In this document: piece after piece, positions 24,422 to 33,237 of the stretch
Layout: every line of letters begins with the position of its first letter
Position numbering within the stretch: position 1 is the stretch's first letter
Origin: Betaproteobacteria bacterium
GTDB taxonomy: Bacteria; Pseudomonadota; Gammaproteobacteria; Burkholderiales; SG8-41
Direction: 5' to 3'
Assembly: GCA_029863175.1 (NCBI GenBank)
Contig: JAOTVX010000013.1
Coordinates: 11,427 to 75,426 of the forward strand
Length of the DNA stretch: 64,000 bases
The notes under the pieces: generated by a model
Databases searched by the model: none
What the model saw: only the letters and a program-made list of their open reading frames with translations
Told to the model about the DNA's origin: nothing
Made by a program: the position numbers and the translations under genes

Positions 24422-25663
24422 CTAGAGTGGCGTCCTGACGACTTGTCCACTGGACTGAACGAACCAGCGCTCGCTCGTCAGAGACTTCCCGGCAAGCCGC
24501 GCGTTCATCCAGTCGGCGATCAGCACCGCGGGCGTCGGCCCGAGATTGGTTGAGGGCACGTTGCCGACGGAGTGGCGGCAGTCCTGGTAGACGACGAGCT
24601 GCTTCGGGCCTTCGAGCGATGCAATGAGTCGTTCCGTGTGCGCCATCGGCGCGAGCTCGTCCGCCTCGCCCGCGACGCACAGATACGGCGCGCGGATCTT
24701 CTGTGCATGCCCTTCCCAGGTCAGCGTCTTGCAGAACTCATCGAAAGTGTCCTCATCGGTGAAGCCCGACATGTACATAAAGCGCCGCTTGAACGTCGGG
24801 CAGGCCTCCTCGAAGATCGTGTGCATGCCGGGCTCAAGACAGGTGGCCATCACTGCGCATGCCTTGAAGCGCGGCTCGGTCGCCGCGACGATGGTGCCGA
24901 AGAACGAGCCCATGCTCTGGCCAACAACGCCGATGCGCTCCGGGTCGACTTCGGGCCGCGCACGCAGCCATTCCATAACGGCGTGGCCCGCCTCGATCCA
25001 GTTCGGCATGCTGACGTGGATCCCGTTCACCGCGCTCTCGTACTGGCCCGGTCCTTCGAGCGTCAGCACCGCGATGCCGCGCTGGAGCCAACGATCGCCG
25101 TACATCGCCACGCCGGTCTCCTTGAAGCCGTCCATCCCCGGGATCGCCCAGACCGCCGGCAGGCGTCCCCCGCTGTAGCCCGGCGGGAGGTGAAACCAGC
25201 CGGGCAGCGCTTTGCCCTGGAATGGCACCCAGGCCGCCTCCACCTTATGGTCGGCCAACTCGCCGTAGCGCGTGTAACAGGCGCGCTTGCGCTCGTTCAG
25301 CATCAGATTCATCTCGTTGTTCTCGTCGTGCGGCCATTGCGATGCCGCGTAGTGAATCGCCGCCATGAAATAATTCTGGCGCGCAGTCACGAGATTTCCA
25401 TCCCCTTCGGCAGCCTTCGCCTTCGCTTCACGCCGGCGCCCGGCCGATTCGAACGCCGAGCCAATGTCGGCGTACTTCTTTACTTTCTCGCGAATCGCAG
25501 CAAAATCGCCATTCGCCTCGGGCCCGCACGGCGCGTTGTAGCTGATCGAGCGCGGCTGGTCCCAGTCGACACCATTCGCCCGGATGACGTTGTCGATCAG
25601 CCAGCGCTGCTCCACCCAGCGGCGGGTCCTCACCGGGCCGTGAGCCTTTTTGGTCGCGTTCAC
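24422..25663 (-). CDS. alpha/beta hydrolase, FrsA/2,6-dihydroxypseudooxynicotine-hydrolase type
   Basis: A 413-residue alpha/beta hydrolase with a long N-terminal helical cap (residues 1-150) before the core. The nucleophile is Ser250 in GVVGQSMGSF; the acid is probably in GEADELAP and the His in QDCRHSVG. This architecture matches the group that includes 2,6-dihydroxypseudooxynicotine hydrolase, which cleaves C-C bonds in ring-derived ketones. The start is the GTG at 25663, with GAAGGAGTGAAAGC in front; the longer frame has no site. The gene is a separate unit downstream of the second tct set. The reaction may be C-C or ester hydrolysis. Confidence 0.83.
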   Translation of the reverse strand: MNATKKAHGPVRTRRWVEQRWLIDNVIRANGVDWDQPRSISYNAPCGPEANGDFAAIREKVKKYADIGSAFESAGRRREAKAKAAEGDGNLVTARQNYFMAAIHYAASQWPHDENNEMNLMLNERKRACYTRYGELADHKVEAAWVPFQGKALPGWFHLPPGYSGGRLPAVWAIPGMDGFKETGVAMYGDRWLQRGIAVLTLEGPGQYESAVNGIHVSMPNWIEAGHAVMEWLRARPEVDPERIGVVGQSMGSFFGTIVAATEPRFKACAVMATCLEPGMHTIFEEACPTFKRRFMYMSGFTDEDTFDEFCKTLTWEGHAQKIRAPYLCVAGEADELAPMAHTERLIASLEGPKQLVVYQDCRHSVGNVPSTNLGPTPAVLIADWMNARLAGKSLTSERWFVQSSGQVVRTPL

Positions 25664-25748
25664 GCTTTCACTCCTTCGTTGTGTGGGGGCCGGGATCAAT
25701 ATCTAGCAAATCGTAAATCGCGATTCGGGTCGCGTTTAGATCCCAAGG

Positions 25749-25782
25749 ATTAGCCGAAGATAGATGCAAATAAACGCGGATA
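25749..25782 (+). repeat. 10-bp-period repeat, degenerate copy
   Basis: TTAGCCGAAGATAGATGCAA followed by a TAAACGCGGAT end. It abuts the truncated regulator fragment at 25797-25877. Confidence 0.65.
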
Positions 25783-25796
25783 GAAACATTCAAGCG

Positions 25797-25877
25797 AAGC
25801 ATGATTCCATGCATATCTCTGCGGATGCCGCCGAAAATCCGGTTGCGCTGCAAAGCCTCAATCCGTGTCTGCTGCAT
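25797..25877 (-). pseudogene. N-terminal fragment of a cyclic-nucleotide-binding (Crp/Fnr-like) regulator
   Basis: A good ribosome-binding site (GGGAGGTCATC) leads into an ATG at 25877. The first 25 codons encode MQQTRIEALQRNRIFGGIRR and a few more residues, which match the start of cNMP-binding-domain proteins (LQ..PIFGGI). The frame then runs into the 10-bp repeat and meaningless sequence, so the rest of the gene is gone. It would be the only trace of a transcription factor in the window. The family match rests on a short stretch. Confidence 0.42.
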
Positions 25878-25937
25878 GATGACCTCCCGAATCTATCGTG
25901 ACGCCAGTGCTACGCTCATCCTAACCGCAGTTTCAAC

Positions 25938-27446
25938 TCACGCGTCTGCGTGCTCCTGCCGGATCGAACGGATTCGTTTTATCTCGAGATAGAGGGCACT
26001 CGCGATCGACAGCAGCGTGAGCGCGAACAGTACCATCGAGATGGGGCTGCCCAGGATGTAAACAAGGAGCGGCCCCTTGGCCAGGACCGCCGCTTGGCGG
26101 AAGCCGGTCTCGGCGATAGGGCCGAGGATCAGGCCCAGCACCATCGGCGCCGGTGCGAAACCCCCTTTGCGCATGAGGTAACCGATGCCGCCGAAGGCGA
26201 GCATGGTGTAAACATCGAACAAGTTATTGCCGAGGGAGTAGGAGCCGACGATCGACAGCATGACGACGCCCGGAATCAGGCTGCTGTTGGGCAAGCGCGT
26301 GACGTGATTCATATAGCGGCCCACCGTCATGCCAATGACGCCCATCAACAGATTTGCCAGCAGGAATCCCATGATCACCGTGTAGGTGACGTGCGCGTGC
26401 TCGGTGAAGAGCGTGCGGCCCGGGAGCAAGCCGTGAATGATGAGGGCGCCGAGAAGCACGGCTGCGGTCGCGCTGCCGGGAATGCCGAGCGTCAGCAGCG
26501 GTATGAGAGCGCTGCCGGTCGTGGCGTTGTTGGCGGTCTCGGAAGCGGCGATGCCCAAGATCGAGCCCTTGCCGAATTCGCTGTCCTTGCTCGCGAACCG
26601 CTTGGCCTCGTTATAGGCGACCCAGGAACCGATATCCCCGCCAGCGCCGGGCAGGATGCCGACGATGATGCCGATGATGGAGGATCGGCCGACCGTCATG
26701 CGGATGCGGCGAAACTCGTCCCACGTCGGCAGGTATCGCCAAGCGCCTTTGATGACATCGGTCAGCTGGATAGATCGGTGCGCCTCTTCGCACATGAGCA
26801 GCGCCTGCGAGAGGGAGAACAGTCCTATCACGGCCGGCACGAAGCCGATGCCGCCATGCACCTCGGTGGAGCCGAAGGCGTACCGCGGGATGCCTGAATC
26901 GAGATCCAGTCCCACCGTGCTCAGGAAAAGGCCCACCGCGCCGGCGATCAGCCCCTTGACCATGTTCCCGCTCGCCAGGGTTCCGATGACGGTGAGACCG
27001 AACACGGCCAGCATGAAATACTCAGCCGGGCCGAATTTAAGCGACAGATAAGACAGGGGTGGCGCGATCAGAAGCAGCGCCAGCGCGCTCGCGACGCCCC
27101 CCGTAACCGACGCGAAGGTCGAGATCCGTATCGCCTTGTTGAACTCGCCCTTGCGCGTAAGCGCAAAGCCGTCAATGGCGGTGGCCGCCGAGGCGGAAGT
27201 GCCCGGCGTGTGCAGCAGAATGGCAGAAAAGGAACCGCCATAGATGGCCGACGTGTACAGGCTCATCAGCATGAGCAGCGCCGGCGTTACGTCCATTTTG
27301 AACGTCACCGGCAGCAGCAGCGCCACGCCGAGATTTGCGGTCAACCCGGGCAGCGACCCGATGCACAATCCACCGACAACGCCGACCAGCATCGCCAACA
27401 GATTGCCCGGCGTCAGCACGTCAGCGATGATGGCGAGCGCTTCCAT
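25938..27446 (-). CDS. tctA: tripartite tricarboxylate transporter, large membrane subunit TctA (second system)
   Basis: A 502-residue TctA-family membrane protein. Signature segments are GLCIGSLPGLTANLGVALLL, HTPGTSASAATA, ILPGAGGDIGSWVAYNEA and LTLGIPGSATAAVLLG. The third and fourth are the ones that usually line the transport site. It lies 6 bp downstream of tctB and completes a tctC-tctB-tctA operon on the minus strand. The GSLPGLTANLG version of the N-terminal motif is the classical TctA one, whereas the copy at 4623 has GAMPGFGSSQ, so the two systems belong to different subfamilies. Confidence 0.95.
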   Translation of the reverse strand: MEALAIIADVLTPGNLLAMLVGVVGGLCIGSLPGLTANLGVALLLPVTFKMDVTPALLMLMSLYTSAIYGGSFSAILLHTPGTSASAATAIDGFALTRKGEFNKAIRISTFASVTGGVASALALLLIAPPLSYLSLKFGPAEYFMLAVFGLTVIGTLASGNMVKGLIAGAVGLFLSTVGLDLDSGIPRYAFGSTEVHGGIGFVPAVIGLFSLSQALLMCEEAHRSIQLTDVIKGAWRYLPTWDEFRRIRMTVGRSSIIGIIVGILPGAGGDIGSWVAYNEAKRFASKDSEFGKGSILGIAASETANNATTGSALIPLLTLGIPGSATAAVLLGALIIHGLLPGRTLFTEHAHVTYTVIMGFLLANLLMGVIGMTVGRYMNHVTRLPNSSLIPGVVMLSIVGSYSLGNNLFDVYTMLAFGGIGYLMRKGGFAPAPMVLGLILGPIAETGFRQAAVLAKGPLLVYILGSPISMVLFALTLLSIASALYLEIKRIRSIRQEHADA

Positions 27447-27452
27447 GATGGC

Positions 27453-27899
27453 TCAGAAGCTGAGAAGCTGGGAGGTGGTGAGCGGCACGTTGAGGAAGGC
27501 GACGAACAGTACGTAAATGAAGAGGAAAAGGCTCAGACAGGCGAGCCCGTAAGAAATTCGGTATTTGACTTGGAGCAGCGGCATGAGGCAAAGCGCCAGC
27601 GCCGCCATTGCCGGGAAGAAGCCGATAAAGTGCATTGCAATCACGGCCAGCACGACCAGAACGAAGACCGCAATCGGGCGGATGATCGCCGCGAGCGAGC
27701 GCGTTCCCTCGCCGTCGCCGATCGGCGCCACCGCTGAAATGAAACTGCGCGCGATCATGATGGCGGAGAGGAGAGCGATCGCGACCAGCGTAACGCGCGG
27801 GAACTGGCGCGCATCGGCCGGAAACTCCGCAGCCAGCTCCCACAGGAGAAAGGCCGCGACGATGATCGCGGCCCCAACTATACGATTGACCCAAAGCAC
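27453..27899 (-). CDS. tctB: tripartite tricarboxylate transporter, small membrane subunit TctB (second system)
   Basis: A 148-residue protein with four hydrophobic helices (about 7-24, 35-54, 72-98 and 115-140), as in TctB. The start used is GTG at 27899, which has no clear ribosome-binding site, so the true start may be a nearby codon. It lies 92 bp after the binding-protein gene and 6 bp before tctA. The call depends mainly on topology and position. Confidence 0.85.
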   Translation of the reverse strand: MLWVNRIVGAAIIVAAFLLWELAAEFPADARQFPRVTLVAIALLSAIMIARSFISAVAPIGDGEGTRSLAAIIRPIAVFVLVVLAVIAMHFIGFFPAMAALALCLMPLLQVKYRISYGLACLSLFLFIYVLFVAFLNVPLTTSQLLSF

Positions 27900-27991
27900 G
27901 GGGAGGTCCGGATGATGCCGCTTTGCGCCAGCAGGTCGCGCGATGGGCGCGCGGGACCGGCTGGCGCACCGGCCGTTGCGCGCCGTACCGG

Positions 27992-28954
27992 CTACCAGCC
28001 CATCAGTTTCTTGATTTTCTGCTCGGTCTCTTTCAAGAACTTCCGATAGGCCTCGCCCTTGGTGATCTCAGGAGCCAGGCTCAGTTTTTCGGCCTTCGCC
28101 CGATGCTCTTTGGAGCTGATCGTCCGCTCCAGGGCGGTGAGCAGCTTGTTCTTAATATTCTCCGGCAGCCCGGCAGGGCCAGCGATGCCGCGCGACACCG
28201 ACCACTCTTGGTTGTAGCCCTGCTCCTTGAAGGTTGGCACACCGGGCAGGAACTTGGACCTGTTTGGCGCCATTACGCCAAGCACGCGCAGATTGCCCTC
28301 TTTGAGTTCGTTCGCAACCTCGCTGACATTGCCACCCACTACATCGACATGGCCGCCGAGCACCTGCGCCTTGGATTTGGCCGTACTCTTGTTGTGCACC
28401 ACCTTGAACTTGGTGCCGGTCGCGTCCTGCATGGCCAGGATTGCAAGGTGGTCGTCGTTGCCAAACCCATGGGCCGTTATGCTGATGGTTTCGGGGTTCT
28501 TCTTCGCGGCATTGATAAGGTCTTTTACGTTCTTGAAGGGACTGTCTGATTTCACCGCCCAGATACAATAGTCGGTGACGTGATTCATCAGCGTCGTGAA
28601 GCTCTCCAAGCTCTCCTTGCGGCCGATTTTGGGATTGAGGTAACCGGCATACATGTTCGGAATGTTGATATAGCCGATCGTGTAGCCGTCGGGCTTGGCG
28701 GCCGCGATGGAACCCCAGCCGTTCCAGCCGCCACCGCCGGTGATGTTCTGTACGGTCACCGATTGGCCGAGCGTCTTCTCCAGGTCCTTGGCCAGCAGGC
28801 GAGCGGTCACATCCGTGCCGCCGCCCGCGCCGTAGGCGACGATCAGCGTCAGCCCCTTTTCCGGAAATTCGGCGTTGGCCGCTGGCACCAGCAGCAGGGA
28901 CACAGTAATCGCGGCTGCGCCGGCCAACGTTTTCAACAATCTAGGAAAAGCCAT
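27992..28954 (-). CDS. tripartite tricarboxylate transporter substrate-binding protein (Bug/TctC, second system)
   Basis: A 320-residue Bug-type periplasmic protein. The Sec signal peptide is residues 1-29 (MAFPRLLKTLAGAAAI ... ANA), followed by EFPEKGLTLIVAYGAGGGTD, which contains the family's classical GGGTD ligand-contact loop. VQNITGGGGWNGW and NDDHLAI are other Bug landmarks. The start at 28954 is chosen for the GGAGGCAAAC site; the longer frame is artefactual. It is first in the tctCBA operon, with no stem-loop terminator visible between it and tctB, unlike the first system. Confidence 0.93.
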   Translation of the reverse strand: MAFPRLLKTLAGAAAITVSLLLVPAANAEFPEKGLTLIVAYGAGGGTDVTARLLAKDLEKTLGQSVTVQNITGGGGWNGWGSIAAAKPDGYTIGYINIPNMYAGYLNPKIGRKESLESFTTLMNHVTDYCIWAVKSDSPFKNVKDLINAAKKNPETISITAHGFGNDDHLAILAMQDATGTKFKVVHNKSTAKSKAQVLGGHVDVVGGNVSEVANELKEGNLRVLGVMAPNRSKFLPGVPTFKEQGYNQEWSVSRGIAGPAGLPENIKNKLLTALERTISSKEHRAKAEKLSLAPEITKGEAYRKFLKETEQKIKKLMGW

Positions 28955-29322
28955 GTTTGCCTCCTTTTGCAATTGAGCACTTATTTTGAATGGAAGGGTA
29001 ACAGGACGGGAAAGGACAGAAAATCCGATGCTGGACAAAGAACAGGAAAACGCAGCGCACAGGAGAGCTCCCCGAATCGCGAACCAATGCGTGCCTGTGG
29101 TACTACCACTCCCAGGCGATATGCCGATCGAATACCCGGGAATACCTGCAAGAATACCTGGGGTCAGACCCCCGGGGAGAGGCGGTAAGTTTAGCCGGTT
29201 GGCCTGAGCAGGTCGAGCATTTCAGCTGACGGCAAAGTTACTCTGCTGCTCCGGCGTCGCGCCACCGATCAACTGCTGCCCCGTGTTTATCAGCGTTTAT
29301 CTGCGGTTAATGATGTCTTTTG
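28955..29322. other. 368-bp intergenic region between tctC and the double cupin
   Basis: No convincing gene is present. It holds a small GC palindrome, GGGGTC A GACCCC (29160-29172), preceded by AATACC words, and an inverted 10-bp-family copy (29285-29310, TTTATCAGCGTTTATCTGCG). The tctC promoter should lie in the part nearest 28955, but no clear -35/-10 pair was seen. Confidence 0.6.
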
Positions 29323-30150
29323 TCAGCCGCGCCAGTTGTCCGCCGCGCCGTGCTTCCTGACCGCCGCTTCGAGCCGCTCGGTGGAGCGCACTGCCGCGTA
29401 ACGAACGGGTCGGCCTTTCGTCACGGTGAACCGGTAATTCCTGCCACGGGGAACGTGGAGGACGTCGCCTGCACCCGCGCGTCGCTTCTCCCTGCCAATA
29501 TGAGCCTGGAGCCCGCCACGAATCACATAAAGGAACATTTCGTGCGGGGCGCGCTTCGCCTCCTGCACGTGCAGCGGAGGGGACTCAACGAAACCGAACG
29601 CGATGTTGGTGCCCTCGACCCAGCGCTCGCAGTGCCCCGAGGCAGCCGGTGCCTCGAGCGACTCGATCATCGGGTAGTAGCAGTTGCCGAGGCCCTCGAT
29701 AATCGCCCGGGACTTCTCCGGCTCTTTTTTCCTGCCGGGATATCGGCCTTCCGTCACCGCGCGCTGGACTTCGCGGGCCGAGAGCGCCTGGTCCGGCAGC
29801 GCTTCGTCAGCGGCCGCCCCGATCATCGTCCACGTGCGGTCCTTGATATAGAGATAGTGCAGATCGCCGTCCTCAGTCGCCTTGAAGCCGTGGCGGGCGT
29901 ATGGCGGAAAATGCACGAACGTTCCGGGCTGAACAATCCGGCGATCCTTGCCGACGATACAGTCGACTTTGCCGCGCAGGGGGAACGCCATCAACTCGTT
30001 GGGGTGATAGTGGAGCTCCGCCCCGGTTCCGGCGCGCTTCTTGACCATCCGGAAATACATGAATTCGCCCTCGATCACCGGACCCACAGCGGTCGACAGG
30101 TGCGGATTGAAACGGTGGGTTTTCATCTTCTCGAAACGATAGAACGGCAT
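29323..30150 (-). CDS. double-domain cupin protein
   Basis: A 275-residue bicupin. Domain 1 has ELHYHPNELMAFPLRG (His-His-Glu type metal motif) and HFPPYARHGF; domain 2 has APHEMFLYVIRGGLQAHIG, in which the metal His are mostly lost, and DVLHVPRGRNYRF. One active and one structural cupin is therefore likely. The start at 30150 (MPFYRF) has GGGAGGGAGAACTC in front; the much longer frame reads into the divergent amidase. It shares a 151-bp divergent gap with that amidase. Its role could be a metal-dependent dioxygenase or isomerase; not assigned. Confidence 0.8.
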   Translation of the reverse strand: MPFYRFEKMKTHRFNPHLSTAVGPVIEGEFMYFRMVKKRAGTGAELHYHPNELMAFPLRGKVDCIVGKDRRIVQPGTFVHFPPYARHGFKATEDGDLHYLYIKDRTWTMIGAAADEALPDQALSAREVQRAVTEGRYPGRKKEPEKSRAIIEGLGNCYYPMIESLEAPAASGHCERWVEGTNIAFGFVESPPLHVQEAKRAPHEMFLYVIRGGLQAHIGREKRRAGAGDVLHVPRGRNYRFTVTKGRPVRYAAVRSTERLEAAVRKHGAADNWRG

Positions 30151-30301
30151 GAGTTCTCCCTCCCGAACGCACGATCTGCCGGTGCGGACGATCGTCCACG
30201 GTCGCGCCCGTGTATTCGCACGCAGTGTTGGGGGCCCCAAGTTTATTGGATACACTTGCGATTGGGTAGCGCATCGCAGTCCAAATAGTGACGTCTCTTC
30301 C

Positions 30302-31933
30302 ATGAGTGAACTCCACTTCCTTTCCATTGCCGAGGCCGCGCGCCTCATCAAATCGCGCAAGCTCTCACCGGTCGAACTTGCGCAGGCGCACTTCGATCGC
30401 ATCGGCAAGCTGGACGGCCAACTGAGCGCGTTCATTACCCTGACCGCCGACCTCGCGCTGAAGCAGGCGCGGCAGTCGGAGCGCGAGATCATGAAACGCA
30501 AGTATCGAGGCCCGCTCCACGGCATTCCGATCGGACTGAAAGACATCTACAACACAAAAGGCATCCTGACCTCGGGGCATTCCCGGGTCTGCATCGACAA
30601 TATTCCGGACCGCGATGCGGCGACCGTGACGAAGCTCTACGAAGCCGGCGCCGTGCTGCTCGGCAAGCTCGCGACGCACGAATTCGCGCACGGCGGGCCT
30701 TCGTTCGACCTGCCGTGGCCACCGGCGCGCAATCCCTGGAACCTCGAGCACTTTACGGGCGGTTCGTCGAGCGGTTCCGGCGCGGCGCTCGCAACCGGGC
30801 TCGTGATGGGCGCAATGGGTTCGGACACCGGCGGCTCGATCCGCGGTCCGGCTTCCCATTGCGGCATCGTGGGGCTCATGCCGACCTACGGACTCGTAAG
30901 CCGCGCGGGCGTCATTCCTAACTCGTACACCTTCGACCACTGCGGGCCCATGACGCGGACCGTAGAGGACTGCGGCCTCATGCTGCAGGCGCTCGTGGGC
31001 CACGACCCGGAAGACGCCGGCAGCGTCCCGGTCAAGGTTCCCAACTACAGCGCCGGGCTCAGGCGCGGAATCAAGGGACTCAAAGTCGGCGTCGTGCGCC
31101 ACTACTGGGAAAAGGATCTTCCCGCGCACGAAGACGTATGTCACGCGATGGACGCAGCGATCGTCGTGCTGAGGAAGCTCGGCGCCAAGGTGGAGGACTG
31201 CCACACGCGCCCGATGCAGGACGCGCTCGACGTCAAGGTGATCATCGCCGAGACCGAGATCTTCTCCATCCACTACCAGGATCTCGTGAAGCGCGGGGGC
31301 GATTTTGGCCGGGATATCCTTGGGCGCATGCTGCCGGCTTGCCTGTTCCAGGCCGCGGACTACGTCGCCGCCTCACGCGAGCACCGGCGCATGATCCTCG
31401 AAGGCCGGCGTCTCTACGACCAGTACGATGTGCTCCTTACCGCCGGACTCGGTCCCGCGCCGCGGCTCGACGCTTACCGGACGCCCAATTTCTGGCAGCG
31501 TTCCAATATCTTCACGCCCTCTAATGTGACGGCAGGACCGGCGCTCGAGCTCTGCAACGGTTTCAGCAAAAACGGATTGCCGCTCGGCATGCAGGTGATC
31601 GGCCGCCCGTTCGATGAGGCAACCGTGTTGCGCGTGGGGCACGCCTACCAGCAAGCTACCGACTGGCACCTGCGGCGCCCGCAGCTCACGCCCGGCACGC
31701 CGCAACCGCCCGTTAACGCTGCCGCCAACGAGCCGAAACCCGCCGACATGGACTTGAAGGCCCGTGCGCTGATCCTCGATACGGCCACGCGGGCCGGGCT
31801 CAAGCTCAATGAGCGGCAGCAGGCGATCCTGCTGGAGACGGCGCCTTATGCGCTCGCGATGGCGGACCGGATCCGGAAGGATCGGGACCGGTTCGAGGAA
31901 CCGGCGCTTGTCTTCCGATTCCCTAACTGGTGA
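30302..31933 (+). CDS. amidase-signature enzyme with extra C-terminal helical tail
   Basis: A 543-residue amidase-signature hydrolase. The catalytic triad is Lys80 (IGLKDIYNTKG), cis-Ser155/156 (GGSSSGSG) and nucleophile Ser179 (SDTGGSIRGPA). It hydrolyses amides, possibly ureido or carboxamide compounds as in the AtzE/GatA group. After the normal end (about residue 480) follows a 60-residue tail, KARALILDTATRAGL to FRFPNW, which resembles a GatC/AtzG-type small subunit fused in frame. The last codon and stop (TGG TGA) belong to the following 13-bp repeat element. The start ATG at 30302 has no strong site. Confidence 0.88.
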   Translation: MSELHFLSIAEAARLIKSRKLSPVELAQAHFDRIGKLDGQLSAFITLTADLALKQARQSEREIMKRKYRGPLHGIPIGLKDIYNTKGILTSGHSRVCIDNIPDRDAATVTKLYEAGAVLLGKLATHEFAHGGPSFDLPWPPARNPWNLEHFTGGSSSGSGAALATGLVMGAMGSDTGGSIRGPASHCGIVGLMPTYGLVSRAGVIPNSYTFDHCGPMTRTVEDCGLMLQALVGHDPEDAGSVPVKVPNYSAGLRRGIKGLKVGVVRHYWEKDLPAHEDVCHAMDAAIVVLRKLGAKVEDCHTRPMQDALDVKVIIAETEIFSIHYQDLVKRGGDFGRDILGRMLPACLFQAADYVAASREHRRMILEGRRLYDQYDVLLTAGLGPAPRLDAYRTPNFWQRSNIFTPSNVTAGPALELCNGFSKNGLPLGMQVIGRPFDEATVLRVGHAYQQATDWHLRRPQLTPGTPQPPVNAAANEPKPADMDLKARALILDTATRAGLKLNERQQAILLETAPYALAMADRIRKDRDRFEEPALVFRFPNW

Positions 31934-32040
31934 TGAATGAATACTGGTGATGAGTACTGGTGATAAGTGAGCCGATGAAGGCCGATGGTGTTCATCCCCA
32001 TTTTTCATCACCATCATCTCATCACCATTATTCATCACTA
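31928..32040. repeat. 13-bp-period inverted element 4
   Basis: Left cores at 31928, 31945 and 31958; right cores at 31992, 32005, 32019 and 32032. The first core supplies the amidase's last Trp codon and its stop codon (31931-31933). Two steps deviate (17 and 14 bp). Confidence 0.93.
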
Positions 32041-32076
32041 TCTGGCATTGCAAAAACCAAAGGCGAGTGCTTCAAG

Positions 32077-33084
32077 ATGAGCGCAGATGAACCGTTGTGG
32101 GTCAAAGAGAAGGAGGGGCGGTCGTTCCGGCGCCTCGAAGTGACGACCATGCTGACCGGCGCGACGCTCGCGATCCCGCTGCATGTCCTGATGGGGCGGC
32201 AACCGGGACCGACGTTCGGGATCGTGACCAACACCCACGGCGATGAGTTCGCTGCGACGATCGCGATCCGGCAGTTCCTGGAGGGCCTCGACACCGCGAA
32301 GCTGAAGGGCCGCATCGTGGTTGTGTCGGTCGCAAACCCCATGGCGACCGCAGGCTTCGGGCGGCAAACGCCCGAGCAGCATGGCCGCACCGATCTCCAC
32401 GAGGTGTATCCGGGCAACGCGCGCGGCAACGCGACGCAGATGATCGCCGCGACGATCACCGAGCATGTTCTGCATCATGTGGACGCGCTCATTGACTTCC
32501 ACTCCGGTGGCAATGGCGGGCGGCTCCAGGCGCGGGTGGACTACAACACCAAGACACCCGACGATCTCAAGAAGAAGAATCTCGCGCTTGCCCGCGCATT
32601 CGGCGCGCCGTTCGTACACGAGAACGAGTTCGCCGGCGCCGCGGCACACTATCTGAATGGCCGCGGAATTCCCGCCGTCAATCCCGAAGTCGGCGGGGCC
32701 TATCTCGGCCCGCACAGCACGGACTACTACACGAAGATGATGGTCGAGGGCCTCGCCGGCATGACGCGCCACCTTGGCATGAGCGAAGGCGCCGCGACCC
32801 CCCCGAAGCAGCTTCATTTCGACCTCAAGGCGCGCCGCGAAATTCGGCCCAAGCAGAGCGGTTACCTCGTCTCCTGCTACGAGCGACCTGAAGACCTCTG
32901 CCAGCTCATCAAGGGCGGCACCAAGCTCGGCGAGGTCGTGGATCTCTACAGCTACAAGGTGCTGGAGGAGCTCATCGCGCCGTTCGACGGCTACCTCTTC
33001 TTCTCGCGCTACTCTGGCGTGGTGGGCGGCGGCACGCAGGCCTTCGCGCTTGCCGAGGCCGCGAAGTCGAGCTGGCTCGATTGA
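32077..33084 (+). CDS. succinylglutamate desuccinylase/aspartoacylase-type metallohydrolase
   Basis: A 335-residue member of the AstE/AspA (M14-like) family. Zinc ligands are His54 and Glu57 (NTHGDE) and His142 (LIDFHSGG). A C-terminal beta-rich domain (KARREIRPKQSGYL onward) is normal for the family. These enzymes cleave an N-acyl amide such as N-acetyl- or N-succinyl-amino acids. The start is placed at 32077 (MSADEP); a longer frame only translates the repeat element. It follows the amidase by 143 bp on the same strand, so both may act on the same amide-containing compound. Confidence 0.87.
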   Translation: MSADEPLWVKEKEGRSFRRLEVTTMLTGATLAIPLHVLMGRQPGPTFGIVTNTHGDEFAATIAIRQFLEGLDTAKLKGRIVVVSVANPMATAGFGRQTPEQHGRTDLHEVYPGNARGNATQMIAATITEHVLHHVDALIDFHSGGNGGRLQARVDYNTKTPDDLKKKNLALARAFGAPFVHENEFAGAAAHYLNGRGIPAVNPEVGGAYLGPHSTDYYTKMMVEGLAGMTRHLGMSEGAATPPKQLHFDLKARREIRPKQSGYLVSCYERPEDLCQLIKGGTKLGEVVDLYSYKVLEELIAPFDGYLFFSRYSGVVGGGTQAFALAEAAKSSWLD

Positions 33085-33106
33085 GCCGGGAACGGGCAAC
33101 GGAAGA

Positions 33107-33228
33107 TAGTGACGAAAAATGGTGATGGGAGATGGTGATGAACAGCATCGGCCATCGCTGGCTCACGCTTCGCGGGTAGTCATCACCAGTATTCATCACC
33201 ATTATTCCATCACCAGTACTCATCACCA
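33107..33228. repeat. 13-bp-period inverted element 5
   Basis: Left cores at 33107, 33120 and 33133; right cores at 33180, 33193, 33207 and 33220. The last unit ends nine bases before the ATG of the TauE-type gene, leaving no room for a normal ribosome-binding site. Confidence 0.93.
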
Positions 33229-33237
33229 TCTTCCAGC

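Noticed and set aside
31960..32076. N-terminal extension of the AstE-type protein
   Set aside because: The added residues (HPHFSSPSSHHHYSSLS) are a translation of the TCATCACCA arm.
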